Source: SXRF01 sp039808985 (GTDB lineage Bacteria; Pseudomonadota; Alphaproteobacteria; Rickettsiales; SXRF01). Taken from it: a stretch of 17,569 nt of DNA. Where the stretch lies: the NCBI GenBank assembly GCA_039808985.1, contig JBDHUC010000037.1:1-17569 (forward strand), given 5' to 3'. How positions within the stretch are numbered: the first letter of the stretch is position 1; every line of letters begins with the position of its first letter. The notes below the pieces were generated by a model. The model saw only the letters and a program-made list of their open reading frames with translations, did not search any database and was not told the DNA's origin. Shown here in pieces: positions 1 to 7,952 of the stretch. The translations under genes were made by a program, and so were the position numbers.

Positions 1-119
1 TGGGTGGTGAGTGCGTTCATGATGGCCGGGAGTTTTCCCGCTGGGAATTTCACGTCGATCACCGCGCCGACTACCTGCGTTATAATCCCGTGGTTTGAAC
101 CGTTTGTATTTTTTGACAT
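1..119 (-). CDS. atpD: ATP synthase F1 subunit beta, N-terminal fragment (runs off the window)
   Basis: Beta subunit of the F1 catalytic head, which binds and hydrolyses or makes ATP. Only the first 39 codons are in the window, read leftwards from an ATG at 119. The translation begins MSKNTNGSNHG and continues with ITQVVGAVIDVKFP and a KLPAIMNAL segment, the typical N-terminal beta-barrel start of AtpD. A clear Shine-Dalgarno AAGGAG lies at 130-135 (minus strand), 10 nt before the ATG. It follows atpG by 25 nt, the standard gene order, so it is co-transcribed. The Walker A region lies outside the window. Confidence 0.93.
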   Translation of the reverse strand, partial: MSKNTNGSNHGIITQVVGAVIDVKFPAGKLPAIMNALTT

Positions 120-144
120 CTCTTTTTTTCTCCTTAAATAAAAA

Positions 145-1014
145 CTATACGGCTTCCGCGCCGCTGATGATTTCGATGAGTTCTTTTGTGATCGCTGCCT
201 GACGGGTGCGGTTATATTTCAGCGACAGGCCTTTTATCATTTCGCCTGCGTTGCGGGTGGCGTTATCCATCGCGGTCATGCGCGCACCCTGTTCGCTGGC
301 AGCGTTTTCAAGCAATGCCCCGTAAATCTGCGCGCTTAAATTACGCGGCAACAGGTCGTCAAGTATTTCGGCTTCATCCGGCTCGAATTCGTAATCTGCT
401 GCTTCGCTTTGAGTGACTTCAGGCAGGGCTATAGGTATAAGCTGGTGGAAGGTGACAACCTGGGAAATAGCGGATTTGAAATGGTTGTAAACCACATGCG
501 CAATGTCGAATTCACCGGCATCGAAACGGTTTATAAGATCCTGCGATATAACTTCAGCATCCTTATGCGAAAGCTTCTTTTTGTTAAGTTCGCTACGGCC
601 AACTATTATGGACCTGAATTCACCCTGCAACTGCTCGTAGCCCTTGCGGCCAACACATAATAGCTTCACTGTGATGCCCTGCGACTGAAGCTCGCGCACC
701 TTGCGGCGCACAGCACGCACGATGGAGCTGTTGAACCCGCCGCACAAACCTCGGTCGGAAGTGGCTACCACTATTAGCTGGGTATTGCTGCTTCCGGTGC
801 CGGTCAGCATTTTCGGGACGTCCTGCCTTGTTGCAACCGAACTGGCAAGGGCCTGGAGCACACTATTCATCGCCTCAGCGTATGGACGGGATTCCTCGGC
901 CTGCTCACGCGCACGGCGCAGCTTCGCCGCCGCAACCATCTTCATGGCCTTGGTAATCTTCTGAGTGGATTTTACCGATTTGATGCGGTTTTTCAGGTCT
1001 TTTAAGCTTGGCAT
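145..1014 (-). CDS. atpG: ATP synthase F1 subunit gamma
   Basis: Central rotating shaft of the F1 motor, coupling proton flow to catalysis in the alpha/beta ring. The protein is 289 aa, the family's normal length. The N-terminal helix (residues 1-36, with the QKITKAMKMVAAAKLRRA segment) and the C-terminal helix (about 245-285, with GARMTAMDNATRNA) form the coiled coil and are well conserved. The ATG at 1014 is the natural start because MPSLKDLKNRI is the usual beginning. Unlike atpD and atpA, it has no good Shine-Dalgarno: the leader is made of 7-bp repeats (see 1017-1051) and offers only a GAG about 5 nt upstream. In most relatives atpG follows atpA directly; here a four-helix-bundle gene intervenes, so expression may depend on read-through or a remodelled leader. 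Confidence 0.96.
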   Translation of the reverse strand: MPSLKDLKNRIKSVKSTQKITKAMKMVAAAKLRRAREQAEESRPYAEAMNSVLQALASSVATRQDVPKMLTGTGSSNTQLIVVATSDRGLCGGFNSSIVRAVRRKVRELQSQGITVKLLCVGRKGYEQLQGEFRSIIVGRSELNKKKLSHKDAEVISQDLINRFDAGEFDIAHVVYNHFKSAISQVVTFHQLIPIALPEVTQSEAADYEFEPDEAEILDDLLPRNLSAQIYGALLENAASEQGARMTAMDNATRNAGEMIKGLSLKYNRTRQAAITKELIEIISGAEAV

Positions 1015-1016
1015 AG

Positions 1017-1051
1017 GTTCTCGGTGCTAGGTACTAGGGGCTAGTATACTG
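1017..1051. repeat. Heptanucleotide array NNNCTAG, left end of the four-helix-bundle cassette
   Basis: On the plus strand, five 7-bp units run without gaps from 1017, mostly of form NNNCTAG (for example gtgctag at 1024-1030 and gggctag at 1038-1044). It lies between the atpG start codon and the end of the four-helix-bundle gene, and supplies that gene's stop codon (1027-1029). Read as 1015-1048, it matches the reverse complement of 1570-1603 at 28 of 34 positions by eye, so the two arrays form inverted repeats around the gene. CTAG is self-complementary, so three consecutive units put a TAG stop in all six frames. Confidence 0.85.
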
Positions 1052-1569
1052 GTTTGATTTAAGTTTTTTCCTGTGTCAGGCTTCACCTCATGTACAACAA
1101 AATCCGCATGCGGGATTTTGTACTTTATAAAAGCAAATCCCACATGTGGATTTGCTGCGTACACTTCGCCTTGCCTTCCTTGGGAAATTCCTTTCTCAAA
1201 CAAGTATAGTTTATCGTTTAATTTATTTTGTAGTCCGCGTATCATTTTTCCAATTTCATTGGATTGTGTAAGCAATTTATCTTCCATAGTAACATCAATA
1301 TATTTAAGCATAGCGGCAAGTGCTATCTGGGTTTCAAGTTCGGCAAGAGAACCTTGCGCAATTGACAAAAACCGCAGATATTCTTTCAAAGAATCCCTAT
1401 TATGGCCTTCCGCGATATTAGAAGGAACAGATATAGCCGAACGACGCATTTGCGAAGTTAAGCCATATCTTTCTTCCTGCGGAAACGCAGAGGAATTATC
1501 ATAAATATCTTTAACAAGAACCATAGACTTTTGCCAAACCGATAAATCTCTATAATGTTTTATAGCCAT
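1027..1569 (-). CDS. Four-helix-bundle protein of the S23 / 23S rRNA intervening-sequence family, with a C-terminal extension
   Basis: The protein is 180 aa from the ATG at 1569; a TTG seven codons upstream lies in repeat sequence and is unlikely. Residues 1-118 are a typical S23-type four-helix bundle: DLSVWQKSM near the N-terminus, FPQEERYGLTSQMRRS at 29-44, SVPSNIAEG at 48-56, then EYLRFLSIAQGSLAELETQI. This family was first known from ORFs inside intervening sequences of bacterial 23S rRNA and includes the diversity-generating-retroelement accessory protein Avd. Its biochemical role is unsettled; nucleic-acid binding is often proposed. Residues 127-180 are not family sequence: they are encoded by two back-to-back palindromes (1097-1156) and then by the flanking 7-bp array. 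The gene sits inside the ATP synthase operon, where it has no expected role, and looks like an inserted cassette. Confidence 0.85.
   Translation of the reverse strand: MAIKHYRDLSVWQKSMVLVKDIYDNSSAFPQEERYGLTSQMRRSAISVPSNIAEGHNRDSLKEYLRFLSIAQGSLAELETQIALAAMLKYIDVTMEDKLLTQSNEIGKMIRGLQNKLNDKLYLFEKGISQGRQGEVYAANPHVGFAFIKYKIPHADFVVHEVKPDTGKNLNQTSILAPST
1097..1156. repeat. Twin 25-bp palindromes translated in frame as the tail of the four-helix-bundle protein
   Basis: Two similar hairpin units lie 10 bp apart. The first has arms acaaaatcc (1097-1105) and ggattttgt (1113-1121) around gcatgcg. The second has arms agcaaatcc (1132-1140) and ggatttgct (1148-1156) around cacatgt. Both share an AAATCC, CATG, GGATTT core. 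They are read through in frame as residues near 138-162 of the upstream ORF, similar in principle to the palindromic elements that insert in coding genes of Rickettsia. Identity with any named element is not established. Confidence 0.75.
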
Positions 1570-1570
1570 T

Positions 1571-1601
1571 TTACTAGTCCCTAGAACCAAGCTCCTAGAA
1601 C

Positions 1602-1605
<4 letters not shown>
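1571..1605. repeat. Heptanucleotide array NNNCTAG, right end of the four-helix-bundle cassette
   Basis: Five 7-bp units on the plus strand: ttactag, tccctag, aaccaag, ctcctag and aacctaa. The array begins inside the atpA stop codon (1602-1604) and ends directly against the ATG of the four-helix-bundle gene (1569). It is the inverted partner of the array at 1015-1048. The gene's weak ribosome-binding sequence (AGGGA on the minus strand) is itself part of a repeat unit. Confidence 0.85.
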
Positions 1606-3131
<1,526 letters not shown>

Positions 3132-3148
3132 TGTCGGTTACTCCTCAG

Positions 3149-3176
3149 TAGTTCGTATTTTGTAATTCGTATTTGT
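3149..3176. repeat. Degenerate heptanucleotide repeat between atpH and atpA
   Basis: Four 7-bp steps can be read as tagttcg, tattttg, taattcg and tatttgt; the ttcgtattt motif recurs 14 bp apart. It sits 3 bp from the end of atpH and just above the atpA Shine-Dalgarno. This is weaker than the other arrays but has the same period and position at a gene end. Confidence 0.45.
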
Positions 3177-3178
3177 TT

Positions 3179-3730
3179 TTACCCTGCTTTAAGCTCCTGC
3201 TTCAAGCGGTTTAATTTTCCGGCAAGCGAGCCATCGAGCTGAAGGCTGCCAATATTTATAATGGAACCGCCAAGCAGGGCAGAATCTTCGCGCGTGTCCA
3301 GGTTGACTTTTTTCCCGTAAGCCTTGGAAAGGGACTGGGCAATAATTTCCACCTGTTTGGCTGAAACTTCGCGCGCTGTGACCATCTCGGCAGATATTTC
3401 ACCGCGCTCCCTGGCGGCTTTTTTCAGGAAAATATCTATTATCTCCGGCAATATCTCCAGGCGCTTATGGCGGGCCAGAAGGGAGGTGAACTGCCCGGTT
3501 ATCTGTTGTACGCCAAGTTTTTCCATGAGGTTTGAAATAATAGTATCCTGTGCTTCGCGGGTGAGCAGCGGGTTGGTAAGGAATGCCTGAAAATCAGCAT
3601 TTCCCCTGATTATTTCTGCTAAAGAAAAAAGGTTTTTTTCTACAACCTCTAAAACGCCAGCATCCTGCGCTACGGCAAAAAGCGCATCCACATAACGTTC
3701 GGCAATTTTTCCAGTACCTGAATTTTTCAC
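3179..3730 (-). CDS. atpH: ATP synthase F1 subunit delta (OSCP)
   Basis: Peripheral-stalk subunit linking the F1 head to the membrane Fo b subunits. The protein is 183 aa, normal for the family. The N-terminal helical domain (IAERYVDALFAVAQDAGVLE, about residues 8-27) and the C-terminal region (VTAREVSAKQVEIIAQSL, then DSALLGGSIINIGSLQLDGS near 155-175) match OSCP/delta signatures. The start is GTG at 3730; no strong Shine-Dalgarno is visible. It is the first gene of the operon, and the AT-rich stretch 3731-3860 upstream is where its promoter should lie. I did not find a convincing -35/-10 pair there. Confidence 0.95.
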   Translation of the reverse strand: MKNSGTGKIAERYVDALFAVAQDAGVLEVVEKNLFSLAEIIRGNADFQAFLTNPLLTREAQDTIISNLMEKLGVQQITGQFTSLLARHKRLEILPEIIDIFLKKAARERGEISAEMVTAREVSAKQVEIIAQSLSKAYGKKVNLDTREDSALLGGSIINIGSLQLDGSLAGKLNRLKQELKAG

Positions 3731-3892
3731 GGACTATATCTATTTCTATATAAATTTTTATAAATGCCAATTTTAAGCGTGCCGAAACTAGGCAAAAATA
3801 TTTATAAAGGCAAGCGATAATTTAGGTTCTGTGACATTCAAATCCTAACTTGCTGCAAACCCCGGTTTCCTATGCGTTTTGAATGCCAGCAG

Positions 3893-3920
3893 GTGCTGGG
3901 TTCTAGGTTCTGGGGGCTAG
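3893..3920. repeat. Solo heptanucleotide array of the NNNCTAG class
   Basis: Four gapless 7-bp units: gtgctgg, gttctag, gttctgg and gggctag. Over 34 bp (3891-3924) it matches the array at 1015-1048 at about 27 positions in the same orientation, including an identical gggctag last unit. No four-helix-bundle gene or inverted partner is next to it, so it could be a solo end or an excision scar. Confidence 0.75.
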
Positions 3921-3922
3921 TG

Positions 3923-4104
3923 CATGGCAATAGCAATTGCGCAGGATCTCAGGATTATTGAGTAGATCCTGTGCAGCCGCTCCGCGCCTCACAGGATGAC
4001 GAGAACTGTCGCCCCGCACTTGTTGCGGGGTCTGGGGCTTAATACCGGATGCCGCCCTGCGGCGGCATGACAAGCTGGGAAAATATCAAATGCAATTGCC
4101 ATGG
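3923..4104. mobile_element. MITE-like dispersed element with inverted CATGGCAAT / ATTGCCATG ends
   Basis: The left end starts catggcaatagcaattgc (3923-3940) and the right end is gcaattgccatgg (4092-4104), so the termini are inverted. Inside are hairpins atcctgtg/cacaggat (3966-3973 and 3990-3997) and two GC-rich hairpins. The segment 3939-3997 recurs in inverted orientation at 14231-14289 with about 54 of 59 positions identical. The right edge recurs at 14330-14364 in the same orientation. It encodes no protein. Confidence 0.6.
4012..4072. repeat. REP/BIME-like pair of GC-rich hairpins
   Basis: Hairpin one has arms ccccgc (4012-4017) and gcgggg (4025-4030). Hairpin two has arms tgccgcc (4050-4056) and ggcggca (4061-4067) with a ctgc loop. 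The second fits a 28-29 bp unit (ccggat, stem, loop, stem, atgaca; 4045-4072) also seen at 6993-7021 and 17532-17560 with different but still paired stems. Confidence 0.7.
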
Positions 4105-4114
4105 GATAGCGAGC

Positions 4115-6193
4115 CTACAAAAAGCTCTGTGGGTCGATGTCAAGCTTTACGCGCACAGAAGATGGCGTTTTTACTGATTCTGCCCAGCTTTTCAGCAGAT
4201 CTGGCAGGTTTACTGATTTATCGGCCTTTACCATCAGGCGGTAGCGATATTTGCCACGGAGCATGAAAAGCGGCGCCTGGGCCGGGCCGTACAGGCGGAG
4301 CCTGGAGTTCTGGGTGTAGAGCCTGGCGAAGACAGAGGCGAGTTCGTTGGCGGTTTTTACAACCGCATCTTCCTTCTCGCCCTCTATTATTATGGCGGCA
4401 AGCCTTGAAAATGGGGGCATATCAGCATTCCTGCGCGCATTCAGCTCGGCGCCAAGGAAAGCATCCCTGTCGCCGGAAACAAGGGCTTTGATGACCGGGT
4501 GATCGGGAAGGAAGCTTTGCATATATACCTGGCCGCGTATATTTTCACGTCCGGCGCGCCCGGAAAGCTGGTGCAGGAGCTGGTAAGTGCGCTCGGAAGC
4601 GCGCAAATCGCCGCCTGCCAGCCCCAGATCGGCATCGACCACGCCCACAACGGCAAGCCCTGCGAAATGATGGCCTTTGGCAACCATCTGGGTGCCGATA
4701 AGAAGGTCGATTTTTTTGTCTGTCATGTCGGAAATTGTCTGTGACATATCCCCGTAGCCGCCCATGCTGTCGCTGGCCATGACAGCCACTCGCGCCTGCG
4801 GCATGAATTCCGTGACTTCCTCAAGCAGCCTTTCAACGCCGGGACCGCAGGCATGGAGCGTATCTTCCGCCGCGCAGGTTGGGCAGGTTTCAGGAACTGG
4901 TATATGGTAGTTGCAATGGTGGCAGCAAAGCTGGGGGATTCGGGATTCGGGATTCGGGGAAGAAGAATTTTTGTCACTTTTTTCTCCTGATCTCGAATCT
5001 CTAAAACCTGATCCCTTATGAGTAACCAGCCATGCCGAGCAATCAGGGCATTGGAAACGATGCCCGCATTTGCGGCACAGCATCAGCGGGGCATAGCCTC
5101 GGCGGTTCAGAAACAGCATCGCCTGGTTGCCAGAAGCTATGGTGGTGGCCAGTTTTTCACGAAGCATAGCGGAAATGAAATGCCCGGCAGCCAGGTTCTC
5201 ACGGCGCATGTCGATAACGTGAATATCAGGCATTACGGCCTCTGCATGGCGAAGCGGCAGGGAAATTTCAGTATATTTCCCCTCGCGCACGTTATGGTAA
5301 CTTTCCAGCGAAGGAGTTGCGGAAACCAGCGTTACAGGGAAATTTTCAAAACGCGCACGGGCAACCGCCATGTCGCGGGCGTGGTACATTACGCCTTCTT
5401 CCTGTTTGTAGGAGGCATCATGCTCTTCATCTACAATGACCAGCTTAAGGTTCCTGTACGGCAGGAATAAGGCAGAGCGCGCCCCCACCACTACACGCGC
5501 CTTCCCGGTTGCTATAGCTTGCCAACTGGCACGTTTTTTTGCAGGCGTTATCGCTGAGTGCCAGGCCACTGGATTGAAACCGAAGCGTGATTCGAAGCGC
5601 GAAAGCCACTGCACCGAAAGGCCAATTTCAGGGAGGAGGATAAGGATTTGAGGGGATTTCTCCGTGGCAAGAATCCTGGCGATGCTATCAAAATACACCT
5701 CGGTTTTTCCTGATCCGGTTACGCCATCAAGCAGGGTTACGGAAAAGCCGCCGTTTAATTTTGCGCCAAGAGTATCAGCAGCATTCTGCTGGATATTTGA
5801 AAGCGGGGTTAGTTTGATTTTTTCGCTGTCTATTATTGTGTTTAGCTGGACGCGTCCATGCTTGTCTATGTCGTCTATCGGCAGGAGCATTTTAAGCACC
5901 GCACCAAGGGGGGCGCAATTATACCATGCCGCCCATTCGATGAATTTGCGCATGTTTTCCGAAACTGCCGGATACTCATCATGTGTTTTTATTACGCTTT
6001 TTATTTTGCCTTCTTTCAGGGTAGCCGTTCCATTTTTCCATACCACTCCGAGCGATTCGTTTTTGCCAAAAGGAACACTTACTATGTCGCCGATTTTAAG
6101 TTGCATCCCATCTGGTGCGATATAATCAAAACCGTGATTAACCGCAGCAGGCAGCAATATTTCAAATTGATTGTGATTGTCAGCAGGATTCAT
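4115..6193 (-). CDS. priA: Primosomal protein N' (replication restart helicase PriA)
   Basis: 3'-to-5' superfamily 2 helicase that recognises stalled forks and reloads the replisome. The protein is 692 aa. Visible motifs are Walker A GVTGSGKT (157-164), DEEH box (255-258), GARS (237-240), SATP (291-294) and a GTQMVAKGHHF helicase motif. Eight zinc-binding cysteines are present: C373, C376, C382, C385, C424, C427, C437 and C440. The spacing between C385 and C424 is much longer than usual: residues about 393-421 are a low-complexity, Ser/Arg/Pro-rich insert encoded by 7-bp repeats (4934-5015), in frame and without stops. All catalytic motifs are kept, so the protein is probably functional. The ATG at 6193 has no evident Shine-Dalgarno. 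It lies upstream of the atp operon, as commonly seen in alphaproteobacteria. Confidence 0.96.
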   Translation of the reverse strand: MNPADNHNQFEILLPAAVNHGFDYIAPDGMQLKIGDIVSVPFGKNESLGVVWKNGTATLKEGKIKSVIKTHDEYPAVSENMRKFIEWAAWYNCAPLGAVLKMLLPIDDIDKHGRVQLNTIIDSEKIKLTPLSNIQQNAADTLGAKLNGGFSVTLLDGVTGSGKTEVYFDSIARILATEKSPQILILLPEIGLSVQWLSRFESRFGFNPVAWHSAITPAKKRASWQAIATGKARVVVGARSALFLPYRNLKLVIVDEEHDASYKQEEGVMYHARDMAVARARFENFPVTLVSATPSLESYHNVREGKYTEISLPLRHAEAVMPDIHVIDMRRENLAAGHFISAMLREKLATTIASGNQAMLFLNRRGYAPLMLCRKCGHRFQCPDCSAWLVTHKGSGFRDSRSGEKSDKNSSSPNPESRIPQLCCHHCNYHIPVPETCPTCAAEDTLHACGPGVERLLEEVTEFMPQARVAVMASDSMGGYGDMSQTISDMTDKKIDLLIGTQMVAKGHHFAGLAVVGVVDADLGLAGGDLRASERTYQLLHQLSGRAGRENIRGQVYMQSFLPDHPVIKALVSGDRDAFLGAELNARRNADMPPFSRLAAIIIEGEKEDAVVKTANELASVFARLYTQNSRLRLYGPAQAPLFMLRGKYRYRLMVKADKSVNLPDLLKSWAESVKTPSSVRVKLDIDPQSFL
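4934..5015. repeat. Inverted heptanucleotide arrays (GGGATTC class) inserted in frame in priA
   Basis: On the plus strand, three perfect gggattc units run 4935-4955. After a core of about 21 bp (4960-4980), the opposite orientation appears as 7-bp units tgatctc, gaatctc, taaaacc and tgatccc (4988-5015). The two sides can pair at about 15 of 20 positions. None of the units creates a stop, so PriA is extended by about 25-28 residues between its zinc-binding cysteine pairs. The layout, inverted 7-bp arrays around a core, is the same as at the four-helix-bundle cassette, minus the gene. Confidence 0.75.
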
Positions 6194-6217
6194 ATTGCAA
6201 AAAAAGATGGTTCCACT

Positions 6218-6242
6218 ATTAGATGTTTAGATTATTAGATGA
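6218..6242. repeat. Short period-8 repeat between priA and fsa
   Basis: The motif ttag recurs exactly every 8 bp (6219, 6227, 6235) in an attagatg-like unit, in the 78-bp gap between the divergent priA and fsa genes. It resembles the 7-bp arrays in being TAG-rich and intergenic but has a different period. It may overlap the promoters of both genes. Confidence 0.5.
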
Positions 6243-6271
6243 TTGGGTAATTAAGAACAGGAAAATTTAAA

Positions 6272-6925
6272 ATGAAATTTTTTATCGACACTGCTGACGT
6301 AAAAGAAATCCGAGAACTTGCTGCAACCGGTCTGCTTGACGGCGTGACCACCAACCCAACGCTGATTGCAAAATCAGGGCGTGATTTTATCGAAGTGATC
6401 ACCGAAATTGCAGGTATTGTCCCCGGTCCGGTTTCGGCAGAAGTTACGGCAACAGACGCCGAAGGCATGATACGCGAAGGCGAAAAGCTTGCGCGTATTT
6501 CCGATAATATTGCAATCAAAGTTCCGTTGACATGGGACGGGCTTAAAGCCTGCAAATATTTTACCAGCAAGAATATAATGGTGAATGTTACCCTGTGCTT
6601 TTCGGCAGCGCAGGCGATACTGGCAGCAAAAGCCGGGGCCACTTTCGTTTCGCCATTCATAGGCAGGCTTGATGATATAGGTCAGCCCGGGATGCAGCTT
6701 ATTTCTGACATATGTACCATCTATAACCAGTATGAATACTGGGATACCCAGGTGCTGGTGGCATCAGTACGCAGCCCGGCACATGTGGTTGAATCCGCTA
6801 TGCTTGGCGCGCATGTGGCGACCATTCCGCCCTCGGTGCTTAAACAATTAGTGTCGCACCCGCTGACCGACAAGGGGCTTTCGACATTTCTTGCAGATTG
6901 GAAGAAGACAGGGCAATCAATTTAA
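6272..6925 (+). CDS. fsa: Transaldolase-like fructose-6-phosphate aldolase (TalC/FSA family)
   Basis: Class I aldolase of the small transaldolase family. It acts on fructose 6-phosphate or on sedoheptulose 7-phosphate, in the non-oxidative pentose phosphate pathway. The protein is 217 aa, the typical length of the short family. It begins MKFFIDTADVKEI with the signature GVTTNPTLIAK at 24-34. The Schiff-base lysine is K83 in NIAIKVPLT, and ASVRSPAHV is conserved near the C-terminal part. Shine-Dalgarno AGGA at 6259-6262 precedes the ATG by 9 nt. It is divergent from priA and is followed, after a REP-like pair, by the DUF484 gene. Whether it is a true transaldolase or an FSA cannot be told from the sequence by eye. 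Confidence 0.93.
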   Translation: MKFFIDTADVKEIRELAATGLLDGVTTNPTLIAKSGRDFIEVITEIAGIVPGPVSAEVTATDAEGMIREGEKLARISDNIAIKVPLTWDGLKACKYFTSKNIMVNVTLCFSAAQAILAAKAGATFVSPFIGRLDDIGQPGMQLISDICTIYNQYEYWDTQVLVASVRSPAHVVESAMLGAHVATIPPSVLKQLVSHPLTDKGLSTFLADWKKTGQSI

Positions 6926-6937
6926 TCAAAATATAGT

Positions 6938-7021
6938 GTCATCCCCGCGCAGGCGGGGATCTTAGGAATATCCACCGACGGAATTTGTAGCCCTGGATCC
7001 CGGGTCAAGCCCGGGATGACA
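6938..7021. repeat. BIME-like inverted pair of REP hairpins between fsa and DUF484
   Basis: The outer inverted repeat is tgtcatcc (6938-6945) and ggatgaca (7014-7021). Inside are hairpin atccccgc / gcggggat (6941-6948 and 6953-6960) and hairpin atcccggg / cccgggat (6997-7004 and 7010-7017, loop tcaag). Neither is followed by a T-run, so it is not a standard terminator, though it could stabilise the fsa mRNA 3' end. The right half belongs to the same 29-bp unit as 17532-17560. Confidence 0.8.
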
Positions 7022-7040
7022 TAGTAAAAAAGGAAATAAA

Positions 7041-7757
7041 GTGAGCAGGAAAAAAGAGCTGGTGAGGGAAATGGATATTACTGAAATTCAGGTGCGGGAA
7101 TATCTGGAGGCACATCCCGATTTTTTAAATAATATACCGGCTCCCAAGCGCGACCTTGGTGAACGGGTGGAGGATTTCCAGCATTACCTGCTTAAAAACT
7201 TACAGACCAATTCAAAAACCCTTAACCAGCGTTATGATGCGCTGGTTGATTATTGCCGTGATAATTTATCGGTGCAGGCGCAGGTTCACAGCGCGGTTTT
7301 GAAGCTGGTGCGCGCGCGAAATATCGAGCAGCTCCTGGAGCTTCTTACAGTTGATATGCTCTCTGTTTTTGACCTTGATGTCGTACGCATAGGTATGGAA
7401 TCGGATGTTCCGTTTGACGCATCTTACGGCGAGGAGAATTACTCAGGCATTGTATTTATTGATTCAGGGACAGTGGATGCGCTTTTTGGCGAGCATAAAA
7501 ACGTTTTGCTGGTTGGTGACCTCGAAGAAGAGCAGCCCCTGGGGTTTGAGCAGATTTTTGTGAACTGTGAGCAGCAGATACAGTCCTGCGCCCTGTTGCG
7601 CCTTGATTCGGAAATGGTGGACAAGCATATAATACTTGCCCTTGGGGTGCGCCATAAAGACCGGTTCCACGCAGGGCAGGGGATGGAATTGCTCCATTTC
7701 CTTTCACAGGTGGTGGCGTTACAGCTCGACAAATACCTGGACGACCTTGCTCTTTAA
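7041..7757 (+). CDS. DUF484 family protein (GAF-like)
   Basis: Conserved protein of unknown biochemical function, usually encoded directly before xerC in proteobacteria, as here. The protein is 238 aa. The N-terminal helical segment with VREYLEAHPDFLNN (about residues 18-31) and the following coiled region (QHYLLKNLQTNSKTLNQRYDA) are typical. The C-terminal half is a GAF-like fold (DVVRIGMESD onward), ending LHFLSQVVALQLDKYL. The start is GTG at 7041 with AGGA at 7031-7034; an ATG at 7071 is a weaker alternative. No function can be assigned, but the persistent link with xerC suggests a role around recombination or chromosome segregation. Confidence 0.88.
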   Translation: MSRKKELVREMDITEIQVREYLEAHPDFLNNIPAPKRDLGERVEDFQHYLLKNLQTNSKTLNQRYDALVDYCRDNLSVQAQVHSAVLKLVRARNIEQLLELLTVDMLSVFDLDVVRIGMESDVPFDASYGEENYSGIVFIDSGTVDALFGEHKNVLLVGDLEEEQPLGFEQIFVNCEQQIQSCALLRLDSEMVDKHIILALGVRHKDRFHAGQGMELLHFLSQVVALQLDKYLDDLAL

Positions 7758-7904
7758 AAATTCATTTTTGCTTCAAATCTGCTTGTGATGGAGCCTCCTC
7801 AAAAAGTCACGTACTTCGTGTACGCTCAACTTTTTTCGGTATCCATCACTTCGCGCTTTATCGCCAAAATGAATTTTATTATGTATAAGCTTCAAATCTG
7901 CTTG
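7757..7904. mobile_element. Nested-palindrome element flanked by a 16-bp direct repeat
   Basis: The outer inverted repeat aaaattcatttt (7757-7768) / aaaatgaatttt (7866-7877) encloses gtgatgga / tccatcac, then aaaaagt / actttttt, and an innermost cgtac / gtacg around ttcgt. The sequence gcttcaaatctgcttg occurs at 7770-7785 and again at 7889-7904. The layers nest in order, so one strand can fold into a long interrupted hairpin. It fills most of the gap between DUF484 and xerC. It resembles a MITE or a Rickettsia-type palindromic element; its identity is not established. Confidence 0.6.
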
Positions 7905-7918
7905 GTGTTTAGGATTAG

Positions 7919-7946
7919 GTGACAAATAAAAGAAAAGCCTTATAAT
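7919..7946 (+). promoter_or_regulatory. Candidate sigma-70 promoter for xerC, possibly leaderless
   Basis: The -35-like gtgaca (7919-7924) and perfect -10 tataat (7941-7946) are separated by 16 bp. The expected transcription start, about 7 nt after the -10, falls on the A of the xerC ATG at 7953. There is no Shine-Dalgarno in the few bases between. Confidence 0.55.
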
Positions 7947-7952
7947 ACTCCC

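Larger units (their letters stand above)
3731..4114. other. Gene-free interval between priA and atpH filled with repeats
   Basis: 384 bp without a credible ORF. Near atpH the DNA is AT-rich and probably holds the operon promoter. It then contains a 7-bp array (3891-3924), a dispersed element with CATGGCAAT-type ends (3923-4104), and REP-like hairpins within it (4012-4072). No clear rho-independent terminator for priA is seen; the strong GC hairpins lack an adjoining T-run. Confidence 0.7.

Noticed and set aside
1073..1504. Open frame of 143 codons on the plus strand opposite the four-helix-bundle gene
   Set aside because: The minus-strand frame matches a known family across its length; this frame has no recognisable content and no ribosome-binding site.
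1569..1590. TTG start giving seven extra residues to the four-helix-bundle protein
   Set aside because: Those codons lie in the repeat array, and family proteins start at the ATG context.
4012..4072. GC hairpins as rho-independent terminators of priA
   Set aside because: No T-run follows on the minus strand, and the hairpins belong to a dispersed repeat family.
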